18,721 nucleotides of DNA from CAZTGZ01 sp044339595 (lineage in GTDB: Bacteria > Bacteroidota > Bacteroidia > NS11-12g > UBA9320): positions 1 through 18,721 of the forward strand of contig JBIIVF010000037.1 in NCBI GenBank assembly GCA_044339595.1, in the 5' to 3' direction. The notes beneath the pieces were generated by a model. That model ran no database searches, had not been told where the DNA came from, and saw only the letters and a list, made by a program, of their open reading frames with translations. The position numbers and the translations under genes are program-made. This document shows positions 14,483-18,721 of the stretch, one piece after another (within the stretch, counting starts at the first letter, position 1; every line of letters starts with the position of its first letter).

Positions 14483-15406
14483 ATGATGAAAACAAGGCTA
14501 ATAATTGTGGGTATTGCGTTAATAATCTTGGTTTTAGACATTAGAGATGTGTACGCTCAACAAGAATCCGTTGACACCCAAACGTATGTATTGTTGCTGA
14601 ATGATGGTGGCGAAATTATGGGCAGAATTCTTTCACAAGATGAATGGGCCTACCGTGTAGAAACTGTGCAACAAGGAATTATGCTCGTGCCCAGGTATGC
14701 GGTCAAAGAAAAGATTATCGCCGGTAAAAGAGATATTACAGAAACCGCCTATTTCACTCCGAATCCTCATCCCACGCGATATTTCTATTCACCAACTGCC
14801 ATCCCTTTGAAAAAAGGAGAAGGTTATATTCAGACCATTTATTTTGTTTCTGCTCAAATTCAATATGGATTTACGGATCACTTTTCTGCTGGGATTGCTA
14901 CTACCGCTTTGGGGGCTCCTATTTTGGTATCCATGAAATATGGCGGCAGGGTGACTGAAACCGTGAGTCTTGCAGCCGGTATACAAGCCGGTCACATGAG
15001 TTGGGCGTATCCGAGTTTTGTGCTCGGAGTGGGTTTCGGAACCGCTACCTTCGGAACGGACGAAAACAATTTATCTGTTTCGGGTGGTTATGGAGCATTG
15101 AAATATCGGGATGAATCGTATTTTTTAGATAATCCCAATCCACCTTTTAATAGCTATACGGTAGACACGACCTTTTTAAAAAGTGCTCCGATGTTTAGTC
15201 TTTCCGGAAATGTACGTATCTCTAAAAAAGCAAGTTTATTTGGTGAATTCTGGTTCATACCGACTGAGTCCACCTTTTTTGGTGGACCTGGAATGCGGTT
15301 CTATCCGGGCAGAAAAATCTGCTGGGACTTTATAATGAGTACAGTGATTGCACCCGGAAGCGATTTTTTCGTCATACCGGGGATTAGCGCTACCTGGAAA
15401 ATTTAA
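14483..15406 (+). CDS. Secreted, probably outer-membrane beta-barrel protein of unknown function
   Basis: A 307-residue protein. The signal peptide MMKTRLIIVGIALIILVLDI ends near VYAQQ (residues 24-27). Residues about 35-75 form a small beta-rich unit (YVLLLNDGGEIMGRILS) like those found at the start of many Bacteroidota envelope proteins. From about 105 onward short amphipathic strands rich in Gly and aromatic residues alternate (QIQYGFTDHFSAGIAT, VSMKYGGRVTETVSLAAGI, KKASLFGEFWF), as in outer-membrane barrels. I do not recognise a named family. It is transcribed alone from a promoter facing the GSCFA operon, and its TAA overlaps the convergent permease stop by 3 bases. Confidence 0.68.
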   Translation: MMKTRLIIVGIALIILVLDIRDVYAQQESVDTQTYVLLLNDGGEIMGRILSQDEWAYRVETVQQGIMLVPRYAVKEKIIAGKRDITETAYFTPNPHPTRYFYSPTAIPLKKGEGYIQTIYFVSAQIQYGFTDHFSAGIATTALGAPILVSMKYGGRVTETVSLAAGIQAGHMSWAYPSFVLGVGFGTATFGTDENNLSVSGGYGALKYRDESYFLDNPNPPFNSYTVDTTFLKSAPMFSLSGNVRISKKASLFGEFWFIPTESTFFGGPGMRFYPGRKICWDFIMSTVIAPGSDFFVIPGISATWKI

Positions 15407-16494
15407 TTTTTCACATCCAGCGCATCCCTCAACCCATTTCCGGTAAAGTTGAAAGACATTACCGTAAACATGATGGCCAATCCCGGAAAAATGGCGAGGT
15501 GGGCTGCATCAAAAACGATGAAGCTGTAATGTTCCTTGATCATCATCCCCCAGCTTGGCATCGGGGGCTGCACGCCAAGGCCTAAGAAACTCAATCCGGC
15601 TTCCAACAAGATCGCTGAAGCAAAATTAGCCGTACAAACCACAATCACCGGTGCCATGATATTGGGCAAAATATGTTTGAGCATGATGCGCACATCGCTG
15701 AAGCCCAAAACTCTCGCCGCTTGAACGTATTCGAGCTCACGGGTGCTCAGGACCTGCCCGCGCACCATGCGGGCCAGCTCAACCCACATACTCAAGCCAA
15801 CGGCCATAAAAATCTGCCAGAATCCTTTTCCCAATGCCATGCTCATAGCAATCACAATCAACAAAGTCGGTAAACTCCATATCACATTGATCAGCCACAT
15901 GATTACTTTATCCACCCATCCGCGGTAAAAACCGGCCAATAAGCCCAAAGTGACCCCGATGACCAAAGATATCAGTACCGCAATAAATCCAACCGACAAA
16001 CTGACGCGGGCTCCCAACATCAGCCGGCTCAGTTGATCTCTTCCAAAACGGTCTGTTCCGAGCCAATAAGTGCGATGATGCAGGTATCGATTATTTTGAA
16101 TGTTTTCTTTCAATGAGGCATCCGGCAAAACATAATCCAATGGAGCGATGTGCGCTGCAGTATATTTTCTATAAAAGAAGGTATCGTTGCGCAGAAATGT
16201 TGTATCGACCGGTATTTCATCTTGCACCACCGAAGAACCATTCCACCATTTGTCCCAAAATCCGGTTGGATCTTCTATGGGTTTTAGAACCAGAAAATCA
16301 GCATCAAATCCCGGTTCTTTGAGCGCCATGGACAATTGCATCCGATTGGCTGCGGTGCTCTGATCAGGCAGAAAAAGATAGCCCGACAGCGCCGTCAATG
16401 CAATCAACAGAATAAAAAACAGTCCAAACACCGCCAGTTTATTCCTGCGGAATTTCCGAACCAACCGATTATCAGACCGCTTTTGAACTGTCAT
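15403..16494 (-). CDS. ABC transporter permease, OppC/DppC-like
   Basis: A 363-residue inner-membrane permease. The N-terminal segment RKFRRNKLAVFGLFFILLIAL holds the first membrane helix. A long extracytoplasmic stretch follows (about 42-140), then the hallmark WLGTDRFGRDQLSRLMLGAR (144-163), and further helices. The EAA coupling loop (about 256-278: YVQAARVLGFSDVRIMLKHI and following residues) docks on the ATPase. The loop between helices 1 and 2 is longer than in enterobacterial OppC. The system normally needs an OppB partner, ATPases and a binding protein for peptide or related uptake; none is in the window. The ATG lies 23 nt inside the preceding ligase-like gene, so it is co-transcribed with polysaccharide genes, an unusual association. 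Confidence 0.87.
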   Translation of the reverse strand: MTVQKRSDNRLVRKFRRNKLAVFGLFFILLIALTALSGYLFLPDQSTAANRMQLSMALKEPGFDADFLVLKPIEDPTGFWDKWWNGSSVVQDEIPVDTTFLRNDTFFYRKYTAAHIAPLDYVLPDASLKENIQNNRYLHHRTYWLGTDRFGRDQLSRLMLGARVSLSVGFIAVLISLVIGVTLGLLAGFYRGWVDKVIMWLINVIWSLPTLLIVIAMSMALGKGFWQIFMAVGLSMWVELARMVRGQVLSTRELEYVQAARVLGFSDVRIMLKHILPNIMAPVIVVCTANFASAILLEAGLSFLGLGVQPPMPSWGMMIKEHYSFIVFDAAHLAIFPGLAIMFTVMSFNFTGNGLRDALDVKN

Positions 16495-17962
16495 CGTTCA
16501 AAACTAACGATTTTTTTGGGTCATCCTCCCCGTTATGCCAAAGCTGTAAAGCCACCAAAATGGCCATAAATCCCCACATCGGAGCGGCTATTTTGTCGAA
16601 TTCGCTGTAGTTGTTCAACACCGCATGTCCGAAATAGGTCACCAAACCGAGCATGGCACCGGCCGACAAATATCGAATGCGGATGTTTCGGCCATGATGA
16701 AATAAATAGAAGCCTTTGTTGATGCTCAACAACACAATCAGAAGCCATCCAATGGCACCGGGGAGTCCGGATTCACACAATGGCCGCAAATACTCACTGT
16801 GTACATTGCCCAAATCACCCGCGTTGGTGCTGATAATCGTCAATTGACTGCTCACCTGAAAGGGCGCATATTGAAAAGTATAAGTACCGGGTCCCCAACC
16901 CAGGAGCGGTTTTTCTGTAAACATAAGGATGGCGCAATTCCAACGATTTAATCGCTCCATGTTCGATGGATCGGTACTCACATTGGAAAAAGACTGCAAA
17001 TGTTCTTCAATATCATCGGCACTTTCTTTTTTATTTCTGGATAAGGCCGTTAAGACATCCTGTTGCACATACATAAAGATCAACAAACCAAGGATGCCGG
17101 TAATCAACAACGTTCTGAACCTGATTTTCAGCAACATCAGCACAAATAAAACAAACGAAATCGATACACTCAGCCAGGACGCCCGGGTGAACGACAGGAT
17201 GACGCCCAGCACGATGATGGATAAAAAAAATGCGGCCAACACACGCAATGCAGGACCGAACTTGAATACATGTCCGTACAGAGCATAAATAAACAAGGGA
17301 GGAATGCAAAATGAAATGGCGGCAGCGTACATGCCGTGATCGGGCAAAAAAGGACGCATGGCCGTGTAGGCATAATACCTTGTAAATGAACCCTCTGCAT
17401 GATTCACCAGGGTGTACAATACCAAAATAACCGTGCCTAAGCTGAACAACCAAATGAATAAGTGAATGGCCTTGAAATTCTTAAACAACTGAATCAGGGC
17501 AAAATAAAACACCACTACAAACCACGATCGAGCGAGGAAATATTTGAGTGATATCAAAGGCATGGTGCTGGTGAGGGCAGTAATCAACAACCAGGTTAAA
17601 TCGGCTAAAATCACCAAAGACAGCGTATTCCCCAACACCTTTCCACTGAATCCTTTCCCGGTGAGAATTTTGAATAAAAATCCTCCAAAGAGCAATATTA
17701 TCAAAGGCTCGGTCGGAACGCTCATGCCCAGACCGCCGCCTACATCTTTCACCGGAATGGATAAAGGAACCGCAAATGCGAGGAAATAATAAATTTTATC
17801 AGGTTCGAAAATGAGGAAATACAACACCAGCAAGGCCAGCGGAACCAGAAAAACATAATAAAAAGAAAACAACATAGAAATGGCTGAAGCAAGGATGAAC
17901 ATCCCTGTCAATGCATAAAACCATTTCAGGTTTATTTGATCAGGCCTCAGCCGAAAGAACAT
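16472..17962 (-). CDS. O-antigen ligase/polymerase-like membrane protein (Wzy/WaaL family)
   Basis: A 496-residue polytopic membrane protein with about twelve hydrophobic segments. The motif SFTRASWL (257-264) and the large periplasmic loop carrying ERLNRWNCA (336-344), GWGPGTY (355-361) and NVHSEYLRPLCESGLPG (386-402, with His388) match the O-antigen ligase/Wzy domain. These enzymes ligate or polymerise lipid-linked glycans at the periplasmic face; ligase and polymerase cannot be told apart from sequence. It starts 23 nt inside the end of the Wzz-like gene and ends 23 nt inside the permease gene. Pairing with a chain-length determinant favours a polymer-assembly role. Confidence 0.83.
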   Translation of the reverse strand: MFFRLRPDQINLKWFYALTGMFILASAISMLFSFYYVFLVPLALLVLYFLIFEPDKIYYFLAFAVPLSIPVKDVGGGLGMSVPTEPLIILLFGGFLFKILTGKGFSGKVLGNTLSLVILADLTWLLITALTSTMPLISLKYFLARSWFVVVFYFALIQLFKNFKAIHLFIWLFSLGTVILVLYTLVNHAEGSFTRYYAYTAMRPFLPDHGMYAAAISFCIPPLFIYALYGHVFKFGPALRVLAAFFLSIIVLGVILSFTRASWLSVSISFVLFVLMLLKIRFRTLLITGILGLLIFMYVQQDVLTALSRNKKESADDIEEHLQSFSNVSTDPSNMERLNRWNCAILMFTEKPLLGWGPGTYTFQYAPFQVSSQLTIISTNAGDLGNVHSEYLRPLCESGLPGAIGWLLIVLLSINKGFYLFHHGRNIRIRYLSAGAMLGLVTYFGHAVLNNYSEFDKIAAPMWGFMAILVALQLWHNGEDDPKKSLVLNDDSSKAV

Positions 17963-18721
17963 CGGATGAATCAGTTATGCGCTTTCTATTTTCAACAAAG
18001 AGCAACAATACCAACATGAAAACAAACGTGGCGGCCGCCGATGCCAATACAATCAGCCAACGGATGGGTGTGGCCTTTTTTTCCGGTGGTGTAGCCCTGG
18101 TGAGCATAAATTTGTGGGTCAGCGTCTTTTCAACATCCACTTTCGCTTTTTCATAGCGTTTTCTCGACAAGCTCAGGTTTTCAAGCTCGAGGATGAGAGT
18201 TTCGTTGTAATAGGTAAAATCCGGACCGTATTTCGCCAGTTTAGATTGTTGCGATTCGAGTTCAACCAATTGACTTCCTGCTCTACCTGCCGCTTTGAGT
18301 TTAAAAATCTCCTCAGAAACAGCCCTCGATTGTTCCTCGTAATTGGTGATGCCCATATTGGCTAGTTCCTTTAGGTTGGTTCGGTAATCCCAAACCTCTT
18401 TTTCTTTCTGTTTGTATTGATCTTCAATGATTTTGAAGGCTTCGAGCGCTACCTGTTGTTGGATTTCCGTCTTCACCGTATCATAAATTTCAGTGATGCC
18501 ATTGGCAATTTTAGCCGCCATGGAAGGATCTTCGTCGAGCACAGTGATCTTCACACTCAGATATCGCGTGCGTTTAAATTCCATGTTCTCTGACATGCGC
18601 TTGGCTAATTCAGTATAAGGACTCCGACCTTTAGCATCAATTTTATAATGGTTGATGAGATCAAAATTGCGAATGATCCGGTCTTGCAGGGTAGAAGATT
18701 GTAAAATTTGTAAGGCATTTT
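17940..18721 (-). CDS. Wzz-like chain-length determinant, N-terminus outside window
   Basis: The frame is open from the stop at 17940 to the right edge, so the start lies beyond the window; ATG 18596 is internal. Upstream of it, sequence such as DLINHYKIDAKG and RSPYTELAKRM is still in family register. The visible part has the Wzz-domain block TRYLSVKITVLDEDPSMAAK, a long periplasmic coiled-coil region rich in Lys, Glu and Gln, and a C-terminal membrane segment RWLIVLASAAATFVFMLVLL preceded by the usual Pro-containing stretch. Such proteins set the length of O-antigen or exopolysaccharide in the inner membrane. No tyrosine-kinase domain follows, so it is the short type. Confidence 0.85.
   Translation of the reverse strand, partial: NALQILQSSTLQDRIIRNFDLINHYKIDAKGRSPYTELAKRMSENMEFKRTRYLSVKITVLDEDPSMAAKIANGITEIYDTVKTEIQQQVALEAFKIIEDQYKQKEKEVWDYRTNLKELANMGITNYEEQSRAVSEEIFKLKAAGRAGSQLVELESQQSKLAKYGPDFTYYNETLILELENLSLSRKRYEKAKVDVEKTLTHKFMLTRATPPEKKATPIRWLIVLASAAATFVFMLVLLLFVENRKRITDSSDVLSAEA

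Noticed and set aside
17031..17453. 140-codon minus-strand frame
   Set aside because: Alternate-frame shadow inside the O-antigen ligase-like gene, with low-complexity His/Cys-rich translation.

Overview
The window looks like a chromosomal segment of a Bacteroidota bacterium of moderate G+C. The evidence is a large extracellular protein with a type IX secretion (T9SS) C-terminal sorting domain, a GSCFA-family protein, the mevalonate branch of isoprenoid synthesis arranged as in many Bacteroidota, TAnnTTTG promoter boxes, and almost no Shine-Dalgarno sequences. Mevalonate use with T9SS points to a flavobacterial, saprospirial or chitinophagal lineage rather than Bacteroidales; this is inference.

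Layout. (1) 1-2545, plus strand: the end of a di-heme oxidoreductase (DUF1111/DHOR) gene, a Tat-type Rieske lipoprotein and an outer-membrane porin-like barrel, each pair joined by an ATGA overlap. They look like a small periplasmic redox and outer-membrane unit. (2) 2546-3816: a minus-strand Bro-N/Fic fusion gene in A+T-rich DNA, bracketed by two direct copies of the last 74 bp of the porin gene. This is the most unusual structure here. It suggests that a small cassette entered, or recombined at, the 3' end of the porin gene. (3) 3888-7664, plus strand: a compact mevalonate operon of a GYDIA-type GHMP kinase, diphosphomevalonate decarboxylase, mevalonate kinase and a UbiA prenyltransferase. 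It would carry mevalonate to isopentenyl diphosphate and on to a prenylated product. (4) 7704-9149: an exported TPR-like protein. (5) 9208-14363, minus strand: a four-gene, fully overlapping operon read GSCFA protein, RmlD-like reductase, T9SS cargo protein, FemAB/GNAT-like transferase. (6) 14483-15406: a secreted, probably outer-membrane barrel protein transcribed divergently from that operon. (7) 15403-18721, minus strand: a chain-length determinant (Wzz-like, cut by the window edge), an O-antigen ligase/polymerase-like membrane protein and an OppC-like ABC permease, again overlapping head to tail.

No rRNA, tRNA, CRISPR array, integrase or transposase was seen. Starts of apparent transcription units at 3888, 7704, 14363 (minus) and 14483 each have a TAnnTTTG box 4-12 nt before the start codon, which implies very short or absent leaders.
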